A DNA stretch of 9,022 nt from Acetobacteraceae bacterium (GTDB lineage Bacteria > Pseudomonadota > Alphaproteobacteria > Acetobacterales > Acetobacteraceae): contig JASHVB010000517.1 in assembly GCA_030039695.1 (NCBI GenBank), positions 1 through 9,022 on the forward strand, in the 5' to 3' direction. Both the position numbers and the translations under genes were made by a program. The notes under the pieces were generated by a model. That model saw nothing but the letters and a program-made list of their open reading frames with translations, ran no database searches and was not told the origin of the DNA. Of the stretch, positions 1-5,688 are shown in pieces; the stretch's first letter is position 1, and every line of letters begins with the position of its first letter.

Positions 1-978
1 GCGCTACTGCAGGAGTCACCGCGTCGCGAGAGCACGCGGTTGGACTGGATCGGCTTCGGGGCACTGAGCCTCGCGGTCGGGTCCTTTCAGATGATGCTGG
101 ACCGCGGCGAGCTACTGGATTGGTTCAGCTCGCCGGAGATCATCGCCGAGGCGTGCCTGGCCGGACTCGGATTCTATTTCTTCCTGGTCCAGCTTTCGTT
201 CGGCCGCAATCCCTTCCTGTCACCCCGCCTGTTCATTGATCTGAACTACGTGATCGGTCTCGTTTTCATGTTCATGGTCGGGCTGATCCTGTACGCAACC
301 CTCGCACTGCTGTCGCCCTATTTGCAGACCTTAATGGACTATCCGGTGGTGACCGCCGGCCTGCTGCTGGCGCCGCGCGGTCTCGGGACGCTCGCCGCCA
401 TGGTGCTGTGCGGGCGGCTCGTCGGACGCGTCAGCGTGCGGTTGCTGGTCGGCGCGGGCTTCGTTGCCACTGCCTACGCGTTGTACGACATGACGTCTTG
501 GACACCGGACGTGTCCGAGTGGACCGTCTTCATTGTCGGCTTCATCCAGGGCCTGAGCATCGGGTTCGTGTTCGTGCCGCTGTCGACCGTGGCGTTTTCC
601 ACCCTGCCGCTGGAGCTGCGCATCCAGGCAACGGGCGTATTCAGCCTGATCCGCAACATCGGCAGCGCCATCGGCATCTCCATTACCGGCGCGTTGCTGC
701 AGAGCAACACCCAGGTCAATCACGCACTGATCGGCGCCAGCATTACGCCGTTCAATCGGACGCTGTTCGCCGGCCACATTCTGCGCTTCTGGAGCCCGCA
801 GAACATGCACGGTGCGGCGATGCTCAATGAAGAGATCACCCGTCAGGCCAGCACCATTGCCTATGTCGACGACTTCAAGCTGATGCTGGTGCTGGCGCTC
901 GTCTCCATGCCATTCGTGCTGTTCCTGCGGACGGAGCGGCAGCGTCCGGCCGCAGCGGGTCACGCGGCCATGGAGTGA
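1..978 (+). CDS. DHA2-family MFS drug/metabolite exporter, C-terminal part
   Basis: This is the C-terminal 325 residues of a major facilitator transporter of the DHA2 (EmrB/QacA, 14-helix) family, a proton-driven inner-membrane exporter. The frame is open to the left edge, so the N-terminal third is missing and the apparent TTG start at 40 is only an internal Leu codon. The family hallmark is clear: DWIGFGALSLAVGSFQ, then MLDRGELLDWF and SSPEI. About eight hydrophobic helices follow. A loop near the end carries QASTIAYVDDF, a segment usual before the last helix of EmrB proteins, and a short polar tail follows it. EmrB-type pumps normally work with an HlyD-type adaptor (EmrA) and an outer-membrane channel. 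Such genes would lie to the left, outside the window. The stop overlaps the end of the convergent GMC gene by 19 bp. The family is secure, but the substrate cannot be inferred. Confidence 0.93.
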   Translation, partial: ALLQESPRRESTRLDWIGFGALSLAVGSFQMMLDRGELLDWFSSPEIIAEACLAGLGFYFFLVQLSFGRNPFLSPRLFIDLNYVIGLVFMFMVGLILYATLALLSPYLQTLMDYPVVTAGLLLAPRGLGTLAAMVLCGRLVGRVSVRLLVGAGFVATAYALYDMTSWTPDVSEWTVFIVGFIQGLSIGFVFVPLSTVAFSTLPLELRIQATGVFSLIRNIGSAIGISITGALLQSNTQVNHALIGASITPFNRTLFAGHILRFWSPQNMHGAAMLNEEITRQASTIAYVDDFKLMLVLALVSMPFVLFLRTERQRPAAAGHAAME

Positions 979-2594
979 GTCGCGGACGCGTCCTCAAGGA
1001 CCATGGCCGCGCATTTCTCGCCGATCATGATGGTGGGTGCATTGGTGTTGCCGCCAACTGCCGCCGGCATGATGGAGGCGTCGGCCACGCGCAGTCCGTC
1101 GATGCCGCGCACGCGCAGCCGCGGATCGACGACCGAGTTTGTGCCGGTTCCCATCGCGCAGGAGCTGGTGGGATGCTGGTTGGACACCCCGCTCCGCCGG
1201 ACGTATTCAGCGAGGTCGGCATCGCTGGTCACCGCGGCGCCGGGCTGCAGCTCCTCGACGATATACGGTTTCAGCGCTGGTTGTTCAGCGATCCGGCGGC
1301 ACAATTGGATGCCGAAGGTGACTGCCCGCATGTCGTAGGCGGTGCGCAGGTAGTCGAACAATACTTGGGGCGGCGCCAATGGATCGGGACTGGCAAGACG
1401 GACCGTGCCCCGGCCGTCGGGACGCAGGTGCACCGGGCTCATGGTGAAGCCAGGGAAGGGATGCGGCACGACGCGATGCTTGCTGCGCTCCAGGACGCTC
1501 CATTCGAACAGGTTGATCTGGATGTCGGGACGTTCCAGACGCGGATCGGAGCGGGTAAAGAGGCCGGCGTGGATGCCATTGCTCGCCATTGGCCCGGATC
1601 GGAACAACGCATAGCGAACGCCGGCGGAGAGCTTGCGCCAGGCGCTGTTCTCCAGGTCGTTCAGCGTGATCGCCTTGCTACACCGCCAACTCGCGTAGGA
1701 ATTGAAATGATCGTGCAGATTGGCGCCAACCGCTGGCACGTCGCGCACAATGGGAATGCCCATGTCCTGCAGGTGCTGCGCTGGTCCGAGACCCGACAGC
1801 AGCAGAAGCTGCGGCGAACCGTACGCCCCGCCGGAGACGATAATCTCGCCTCGGGTGTGCGCGATGCGGCGGCCTTGCGCCGTTTGGTATTCGACGCCCG
1901 TGGCGCGGCCCTTCTCGATAATGACGCGCGTGGCATGGGCGTTGGTCTGCACCACCAGGTTCGGACGCGTGCGCGCTGGATCGAGATACGCCTTAGCGGT
2001 GCTCCAGCGCCGCCGATTGCGACTGGTGGTCTGATAATAACCGCAGCCTTCCTGACTCGCGCCATTGAAGTCCGGATTGCGCGGGATTCCCGCCTGCACC
2101 ATAGCGTCCAGTACAGCGTCGGCGAGTTCGAAATGCCCGGGCTGGTCGGACACGTGCAGCGGCCCGCCGACGCCATGGAATTCGTTTTCGCCATGCGTCT
2201 GGTTTTCGGCCTTCTTGAAGAACGGCAGGACCGACTCCCAGTCCCAGCCGACGCAACCTCGCTGGCGCCATTCGTCGTAGTCGCCATGGCTGCCCCGCAT
2301 GTAGACCATGCCGTTGATCGAACTGGATCCTCCTAGGGTCTTGCCGCGGGGGAGATAAAGCTGCCGGTTGTTGAGCTGTGGCTGCGGCGCGGTCTCGAAT
2401 TTCCAGTTCACCTGCGGGTTGATGTAGGTCTTGGCGAAACCGAGGGGGATATGAATCCATAGATTCCGGTCGGGCGGGCCGGCTTCCAACAGCAGCACGC
2501 GGTGGCGGCCGGATTCGGACAGGCGCGCTGCCACCACGCAGCCGGCGCTGCCGGCGCCGGTGACGATGAAGTCGAAGATGTCGCTGTCGGCCAT
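960..2594 (-). CDS. GMC-family FAD-dependent oxidoreductase (choline/alcohol dehydrogenase-like)
   Basis: This 544-residue flavoprotein belongs to the glucose-methanol-choline family, whose members oxidise alcohols with FAD. The ADP-binding fold is at the N-terminus (GAGSAG, residues 13-18) and LLLEAG follows, whose Glu binds ribose. GMC signature 1 (GGSSSINGMVYMRG) is at about 88-101. Signature 2 (GGAYGSPQLLLLSGLGP) is at about 255-271. The C-terminal active site has NQHPTSSCAM with candidate catalytic His474, followed by GGNTNAPT, which carries the Asn that usually completes the pair. The length fits choline dehydrogenase or AlkJ-type enzymes (about 530-560). I chose the ATG at 2592-2594 because it directly precedes the FAD motif and has GGGGAA six bases upstream. 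A longer frame back to 2711 would add 39 residues unlike the family. It probably lies in a leftward group with the two membrane-protein genes upstream. The natural substrate is unknown: an aliphatic or polyprenyl alcohol would fit the neighbours, but this is inference. Confidence 0.93.
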   Translation of the reverse strand: MADSDIFDFIVTGAGSAGCVVAARLSESGRHRVLLLEAGPPDRNLWIHIPLGFAKTYINPQVNWKFETAPQPQLNNRQLYLPRGKTLGGSSSINGMVYMRGSHGDYDEWRQRGCVGWDWESVLPFFKKAENQTHGENEFHGVGGPLHVSDQPGHFELADAVLDAMVQAGIPRNPDFNGASQEGCGYYQTTSRNRRRWSTAKAYLDPARTRPNLVVQTNAHATRVIIEKGRATGVEYQTAQGRRIAHTRGEIIVSGGAYGSPQLLLLSGLGPAQHLQDMGIPIVRDVPAVGANLHDHFNSYASWRCSKAITLNDLENSAWRKLSAGVRYALFRSGPMASNGIHAGLFTRSDPRLERPDIQINLFEWSVLERSKHRVVPHPFPGFTMSPVHLRPDGRGTVRLASPDPLAPPQVLFDYLRTAYDMRAVTFGIQLCRRIAEQPALKPYIVEELQPGAAVTSDADLAEYVRRSGVSNQHPTSSCAMGTGTNSVVDPRLRVRGIDGLRVADASIMPAAVGGNTNAPTIMIGEKCAAMVLEDASATHSMAA

Positions 2595-2600
2595 GGTCGT

Positions 2601-2606
2601 TTCCCC
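2601..2606 (-). promoter_or_regulatory. Ribosome binding site of the GMC gene
   Basis: GGGGAA on the minus strand lies six bases before the ATG at 2594. It supports the 544-residue start over the in-frame codon at 2711, which has no such signal and lies upstream of the FAD-binding fold. Confidence 0.6.
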
Positions 2607-2650
2607 GTCACGCCTGCGCGATTGTCGTTGAGAGAAGCGCAGTGACAGAG

Positions 2651-2670
2651 CAATCTCATGCGCGAGATTG
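2651..2670. promoter_or_regulatory. Inverted repeat upstream of the GMC gene (possible operator)
   Basis: This is a perfect 7-bp inverted repeat, CAATCTC-N6-GAGATTG, placed 57-76 bp before the GMC start. On the minus strand a TTGACC (2684 to 2679) lies just upstream, where a -35 box would sit, but no good -10 follows at the right spacing. The dyad would fall near the expected -10 region, which would suit a repressor site. The symmetry is seen directly. The regulatory role is inferred. Confidence 0.35.
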
Positions 2671-2705
2671 GTTCCTCGGGTCAAGGCTGAGAGCCGCTGT
2701 GCTGC

Positions 2706-2720
2706 TCGCAACGGTTGCGA
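2706..2720. promoter_or_regulatory. 15-bp near-palindrome TCGCAAC-N-GTTGCGA (possible operator)
   Basis: Two perfect 7-bp arms flank a single central base. The dyad sits between the end of the small membrane-protein gene and the GMC gene, 112-126 bp before the GMC start. It has no T-run after it on either strand, so it does not look like an intrinsic terminator. A dimeric regulator site is more likely. No family can be assigned. Confidence 0.35.
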
Positions 2721-2732
2721 ATCACGGCTGAG

Positions 2733-2921
2733 TTACAGATCGGCCATCCTGATCCACGTAGCGATGCCCACCGCCACCAGGAATCCGAGGCCTATCACGG
2801 GCAGGCTGCCCGCTGCGAGTTCGTGCGCCACCGCTATCCACAGCACCAACACCGCAACGCCGACCGCGATGCCGCCGATCAGGCTTGCCTTGCCGGTCTT
2901 GACGCGGGTTCGCTCACTCAT
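2733..2921 (-). CDS. Small two-helix membrane protein, unknown function
   Basis: This encodes 62 residues. The N-terminus is basic (MSERTRVKTGK) and is followed by a hydrophobic helix at about 13-32, a short HELAAG loop, and a second helix at about 40-57 ending in WIRMADL. The positive-inside rule places both ends in the cytoplasm. No enzyme motif or known family is recognised. The gene lies 85 bp downstream of the fatty acid hydroxylase gene on the same strand and 138 bp before the GMC gene, so it could be a small accessory membrane subunit of that group. The ATG at 2919-2921 has no clear ribosome binding site, which lowers confidence. The well-formed two-helix pattern and the fit between its neighbours argue that it is real. 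Confidence 0.6.
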   Translation of the reverse strand: MSERTRVKTGKASLIGGIAVGVAVLVLWIAVAHELAAGSLPVIGLGFLVAVGIATWIRMADL

Positions 2922-3006
2922 GTCTGGGTTTGGGCGATCGCCTGACTTTCAGTCGTCATCGCCGGACCATGGCCTCGGACATCTCACTTGGGGCCTAGAG
3001 CGGCCA

Positions 3007-3789
3007 TCATTCTGCCGCCACCTGCACGTGCCCGACACGCACGTCGTCACTGGTGTTGCGCACCCGCTTCAGGTCCCGCCGCACAAACTCTGTACTGTAG
3101 CCATTGAACAGATGCCGCAGCAGACCGCAAGCCAAGTCCGATGTGCCGAAGAACCAGTCGGCGATCGGGTAGGTCAGGTTGAAGTTCCGCTCCATCATCA
3201 GTGCGGTGTTGTGGTGCGCGATATGATGACGACGCAACGAGTTCACGATCGGAATGTGGCGTACGATGCTGTCGTCTTTTACGTGGCAGCAGTAATGGAA
3301 CAGCTCGTAGTTCAGGTACAGGCCCACGTTGGTGATCAACAACAGCCAACCGGCATTCGCCAGGCCGATCAGGCCGAGACCCCCAGCGAATGGCAGCGAC
3401 AGCGCCATGAATGCCACCAGCGCGTAGGGCGGGAAGAACACGATGCGGAAGTCGCGTGTATTGTCGATTGTCGGTTCGATGTGGGTGAAGAACTGGTGGT
3501 GCGCGAGCGTGTGGCGCTTGTAGATGCCCATGAAGCCCCTTACCGGCCGGTGCATCACATAGCGGTGGATCCACCATTCAAACACGTTGGAGACGCAGAA
3601 CGCGACCGGGATGACCAGGTATTCGTACCAGGCCGGATTCGATATCTGTCTCGCACAGTACCAGATCGCGGCCACTCCGAGGGCATAAATCAGCGCGACA
3701 TGCGCCCACCCATAATATGCCGGCGCGATGCGGGTGCGGAAATCGGCGCGGAACGCCGCCTGCCGCTGCGATATCCTGGCTTGGTCCAT
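3007..3789 (-). CDS. Fatty acid hydroxylase / sterol desaturase superfamily membrane protein
   Basis: This 260-residue integral membrane protein carries the histidine clusters of the fatty acid hydroxylase superfamily. These enzymes hold a non-haem di-iron centre and hydroxylate or desaturate lipid chains using O2. The ligand motifs are HRYVMH (75-80), HTLAHH (93-98), HYCCH (165-169) and HHIAHH (188-193), arranged around hydrophobic segments at about 27-45, 55-72, 118-138 and 142-162. The ATG at 3789 has a strong GGAGGG six bases upstream. The gene faces the MaoC gene across 102 bp and probably leads a leftward group that continues into the small membrane protein and the GMC oxidoreductase. 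It would need an electron donor, and none is encoded next to it. The substrate is unknown: a fatty acyl chain, sterol, hopanoid or carotenoid-like lipid is possible. Confidence 0.88.
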   Translation of the reverse strand: MDQARISQRQAAFRADFRTRIAPAYYGWAHVALIYALGVAAIWYCARQISNPAWYEYLVIPVAFCVSNVFEWWIHRYVMHRPVRGFMGIYKRHTLAHHQFFTHIEPTIDNTRDFRIVFFPPYALVAFMALSLPFAGGLGLIGLANAGWLLLITNVGLYLNYELFHYCCHVKDDSIVRHIPIVNSLRRHHIAHHNTALMMERNFNLTYPIADWFFGTSDLACGLLRHLFNGYSTEFVRRDLKRVRNTSDDVRVGHVQVAAE

Positions 3790-3851
3790 GGCAAGCCCTC
3801 CACGCGGCTAGTGGTAGGACAGGAATCCCGGCCGCGACAAGAGGGGGGGCG

Positions 3852-3873
3852 GCACCGCATACTGTGCACCGCA
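3852..3873. repeat. Direct repeat GCACCGCA x2 in the divergent promoter region
   Basis: Two identical 8-bp copies (3852-3859 and 3866-3873) are separated by six bases, so they repeat every 14 bp. They occupy the middle of the 102-bp region between the divergent hydroxylase and MaoC genes. The second copy ends 18 bp before the MaoC start codon. This placement suits a shared regulator acting on both directions, though chance cannot be ruled out. The rest of the region (3790-3891) holds only the two ribosome binding sites and a G-run at 3843-3849. I see no confident -35/-10 pair. Confidence 0.4.
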
Positions 3874-3879
3874 AAACAG

Positions 3880-3885
3880 AGGGAG
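3880..3885 (+). promoter_or_regulatory. Ribosome binding site of the MaoC gene
   Basis: AGGGAG lies six bases before the ATG at 3892. It selects that start over the later in-frame ATG at 3919, which has no such signal, and over the very long upstream open frame, which is antisense to the hydroxylase gene. Confidence 0.6.
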
Positions 3886-3891
3886 CCGGTT

Positions 3892-4347
3892 ATGCTGGTA
3901 GTGGATAGGCCAGCCGACATGAAGGCGTATGTCGGCCAAAAACTCGGCGTCAGTGATTGGGCGATGATAGACCAGGCGATGATCGACAAGTTCGCCGACG
4001 CGACCGGCGATCACCAATGGATTCATGTCGACATCGAGCGCGCGAAACGCGAGATGCCGGGCGGCAAGACAATCGCCCATGGTTTTCTCACCCTGTCACT
4101 GCTGGCTGGCATGGCACATCAGATCTACGAAATTCGCAAGCGCTCGCGTGGCATCAACTATGGCTCCAACAAAGTGCGCTTCACCGCTCCCGTTCCGGTG
4201 GGATCGCGCGTACGGCTGAGCCAGACGCTGAAGAACGTTGAGGACATCGACGGTGGTGTGCGCATGACCTTCGAGAGCACAATGGAGATCGAGGGAAGGG
4301 CGCGTCCAGCTCTGGTCGCTGAGACGCTCAGTCTTGCGTACGGCTGA
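3892..4347 (+). CDS. MaoC-family (R)-specific enoyl-CoA hydratase-like protein
   Basis: This 151-residue single hotdog-fold protein is of the MaoC/PhaJ hydratase type. Family members add water to trans-2-enoyl-CoA to give (R)-3-hydroxyacyl-CoA in the cytoplasm. The active-site stretch FADATGDHQWIHVD (34-47) contains the Asp-x4-His pair (Asp40, His45) of the family. It is followed by GGKTIAHGFLTLSLL, which covers the central helix and loop, and by NKVRFTAPVPVGSRVR on the hotdog strands. The length matches the family norm of about 150. The gene is divergent from the hydroxylase gene and is followed four bases later by the cupin start, so the two are probably translated together. A role in acyl-CoA turnover is family knowledge. 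The link to the hydroxylase and GMC enzymes rests on context only. Confidence 0.92.
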   Translation: MLVVDRPADMKAYVGQKLGVSDWAMIDQAMIDKFADATGDHQWIHVDIERAKREMPGGKTIAHGFLTLSLLAGMAHQIYEIRKRSRGINYGSNKVRFTAPVPVGSRVRLSQTLKNVEDIDGGVRMTFESTMEIEGRARPALVAETLSLAYG

Positions 4348-4351
4348 CCCG

Positions 4352-4741
4352 ATGGCGTTCTCAACCCAGAGCATGGCAACGGCGGCCGAGGTTCCTGCAC
4401 CGGACGGTTCGATGGTGCGGGTACTCGCCGTTGCCAGCCGTGGCAGCATGGCACATTTCGCACTGCCTTCTTATGGCATCGCGCGTGCGGTCGCACACCG
4501 GACAGTGGAGGAGCTGTGGTTCATCCTGTCGGGCCGCGGACGCATGTGGCGGCGCGACGCTGACACCGAGGAGGAGGTCGTGCTGGAGCATGGCGTGTCG
4601 CTGGCGATTCCGTGCGGCACGTCGTTTCAGTTCAGGTCCGATTCTGCCGAGCCGCTGCATGCGGTCGGCGTCACGATGCCCCCCTGGCCAGGTGAGGAAG
4701 AGGCGGACTACGTAGAAGGACCGTGGCAAGCGACGGTGTGA
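4352..4741 (+). CDS. Small cupin-domain protein
   Basis: This encodes a single-domain cupin of 129 residues (beta-barrel, cytoplasmic). Cupin motif 1 is the variant VAHRTVEELWFILSGRGRMW, in which HxTxEE replaces the usual HxHxxxE. Motif 2 is IPCGTSFQFRS, where Gln stands at the usual His. Together these leave fewer classical metal ligands. The tail TMPPWPGEEEA is, as I recall, shared by a distinct cupin subfamily, so the departures are probably a subfamily trait and not decay. The start is uncertain. The ATG at 4352 comes four bases after the MaoC stop and suits translational coupling. A TTG at 4334 would overlap MaoC, and an ATG at 4373 would shorten the protein. None has a strong ribosome binding site. 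Cupins of this size may be isomerases, dioxygenases or ligand sensors, so the function stays open. Confidence 0.85.
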   Translation: MAFSTQSMATAAEVPAPDGSMVRVLAVASRGSMAHFALPSYGIARAVAHRTVEELWFILSGRGRMWRRDADTEEEVVLEHGVSLAIPCGTSFQFRSDSAEPLHAVGVTMPPWPGEEEADYVEGPWQATV

Positions 4742-5088
4742 CGTTACCATTAAACTGTAGGTCCGAACCATTCTTGCGATGCGCATCGAAGGCCGGCATA
4801 GCGTCGCCGCTGCATCTCTTACGATCGCAGGCTTCTTATGGTGCTTGGCTCAGGCTCGGCTCTGCAAGGCGGCGGGTTCTCCGTCTCGATGAACTGGCGC
4901 ACAAGTCCGAGAGGATGTGGTTTGATTTAGACTGTAAATCGATAGACCCACAAAACCATAACCTGATAAATCCACCGACATTATGCAGCCGTAAACGCAC
5001 AGACTGGGGCGCGACTGCCCTGAACGCCACCAGGTTGTTTCAGTCGGCTGCGGGCAGGGATCCCCAATATTTAATTCCGGCAATCAGA
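4742..5088. other. Gene-poor, partly AT-rich region between convergent genes
   Basis: No convincing gene is seen in these 347 bases on either strand. Open frames cross parts of it, but they have no recognisable product and no ribosome binding site. The left part holds a 12-bp perfect palindrome, CGATGCGCATCG (4777-4788). From about 4915 the composition drops sharply: 4921-4980 is 22/60 GC (37%), against 60% or more in the flanking genes. That part contains a short dyad at 4924-4940. The region is the shared downstream flank of the cupin and the DUF6166-like gene, yet no hairpin with a T-run is visible. The AT-rich patch may be a remnant of acquired DNA. This is inference from composition only. 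Confidence 0.5.
4924..4940. repeat. Inverted repeat GATTTA-N5-TAAATC
   Basis: A perfect 6-bp inverted repeat with a 5-base spacer lies in the AT-rich patch. It could be a weak transcription-stop hairpin for the convergent cupin and DUF6166-like genes or a protein-binding site. The lack of a neighbouring start codon argues against a promoter operator. The arms are short, so chance is possible. Confidence 0.3.
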
Positions 5089-5382
5089 CTAACTGATGTC
5101 GCGAAGCGCAGTATCAATCTCCTCGCTCGTCAACCGCCACGCATTGTCCAACTCGGCCACCACGCTCCGCATGAATTCCTCCGTCAGTTTTAATGCCTGT
5201 CGCGCATCGCCGAGGTGGTCGCACAGCAACGCCAGCGCCAGTTGCCTCGGTCCGTCGCCTTCATACGTCCATTCGAATCCCGTCCGGCTGAATCGCCGCA
5301 CGTCGAACCGAGGATCCAGCGGCGTACCGTCCACTGTCACAACCGCGCCATCCAGGCTGCGCCCGCCTTCGTAGACTCTCAT
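5089..5382 (-). CDS. DUF6166-like small protein
   Basis: This encodes a 97-residue soluble protein. It opens with MRVYEGGRS, has a VTVDGTPLDP strand, and then the core FSRTGFEWTYEGDGPRQLA (31-49) followed by LALLCDHLGDARQALKL. The order YEG, then VDG, then GFEW-Y-G-GP-QLALALL matches the DUF6166 family as I recall it, which is of similar length and has no known function. The C-terminal half is helical (EEFMRSVVAELDNAW, then LTSEEIDTAL). I placed the start at the ATG at 5382 because GGAGAGG lies nine bases before it. The frame runs further up to a GTG at 5442 and an ATG at 5409, but neither has a ribosome binding site. The gene follows the lolD region on the same strand, 306 bp downstream, and probably has its own promoter. 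Small DUF6166 proteins often occur in accessory DNA (family knowledge, moderate certainty). Confidence 0.78.
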   Translation of the reverse strand: MRVYEGGRSLDGAVVTVDGTPLDPRFDVRRFSRTGFEWTYEGDGPRQLALALLCDHLGDARQALKLTEEFMRSVVAELDNAWRLTSEEIDTALRDIS

Positions 5383-5391
5383 AAGCGACTG

Positions 5392-5398
5392 CCTCTCC
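5392..5398 (-). promoter_or_regulatory. Ribosome binding site of the DUF6166-like gene
   Basis: GGAGAGG on the minus strand ends nine bases before the ATG at 5382. It decides the 97-residue start over the longer in-frame options at 5409 and 5442. A weak -10-like TATCTT (5418 to 5413) lies upstream without a clear -35. Confidence 0.5.
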
Positions 5399-5497
5399 GC
5401 GCCGGTCATGGGAAGATACCACGCTGTACACAGTCTTGCCACGCTTCAGGGCTGCGGATCCGTTGGCGATTACCTCAAGCGGAATCCGTCCAGAAAT

Positions 5498-5650
5498 CTA
5501 TTCATCCAGTGTCAGCTGTCCCTCCAGACAGTCCTGTGCCAGCGCTGGAAAGTCCTGTTGTGGGCGCGTGAGGATTGACACGCCGCGCACGCCCAGCGGC
5601 ACCGGATCGACCGCGACAACGGCCGTGGCGTGACGGCGCAGTTCGCTCGC
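5498..5650 (-). pseudogene. Possible C-terminal remnant of a LysR-type regulator
   Basis: One minus-strand frame reads as a coherent 50-residue tail: ELRRHATAVVAVDPVP, then LGVRGVSILTRPQQDF, then PALAQDCLEGQLTLDE and a TAG stop. The codons are GC-rich at the third position, like those of real genes here. The pattern of a strand ending in P-P, then VR-VSILTR, then P-A and a final helix resembles the last segment of LysR-type substrate-binding domains (ILTR, PA). No ATG or ribosome binding site precedes it. The open frame runs into the 3' end of lolD, so the rest of the gene is absent. I read it as the 3' end of a gene cut off by a rearrangement next to lolD. The LysR assignment rests on my memory of the pattern and is tentative. 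It could also be the tail of another family or a chance open frame. Confidence 0.38.
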
Positions 5651-5688
5651 TGGAGAAGGGGCAGGGTGGGCTCGAACATGCCCGTCCG

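Larger units (their letters stand above)
5383..5688. other. Flank between lolD and the DUF6166-like gene, no intact gene
   Basis: These 306 bases hold no intact gene. The part nearest lolD (5651-5688) shows nothing recognisable. The part from 5498 to 5650 reads as the tail of a protein and is listed separately. The part from 5383 to 5497 carries the leader of the DUF6166-like gene, including short palindromes such as CGGATCCG and the ribosome binding site. No clear terminator for the lolD transcript is visible. Confidence 0.5.

Noticed and set aside
975..2336. A 453-codon plus-strand open frame
   Set aside because: It lies opposite the GMC oxidoreductase and has a low-complexity composition typical of antisense frames in GC-rich genes.
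2933..2942. The palindrome GGCGATCGCC before the small membrane-protein gene
   Set aside because: Only 10 bp and GC-rich. GCGATCGC also occurs at about 7709, and such motifs are expected by chance in this composition.
2668..4347. A 559-codon plus-strand open frame ending with the MaoC protein
   Set aside because: Everything before 3892 is antisense to the hydroxylase and small membrane-protein genes and shows no family pattern. A ribosome binding site and the family length support the start at 3892.
4836..5083. Minus-strand open frames of 64 and 77 codons in the AT-rich patch
   Set aside because: No coherent product, no ribosome binding site and an uneven composition. Not enough to call a gene.
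4723..5193. A 156-codon plus-strand open frame across the gene-poor region
   Set aside because: It overlaps both the cupin and the DUF6166-like gene, has no ribosome binding site and shows no recognisable domain.
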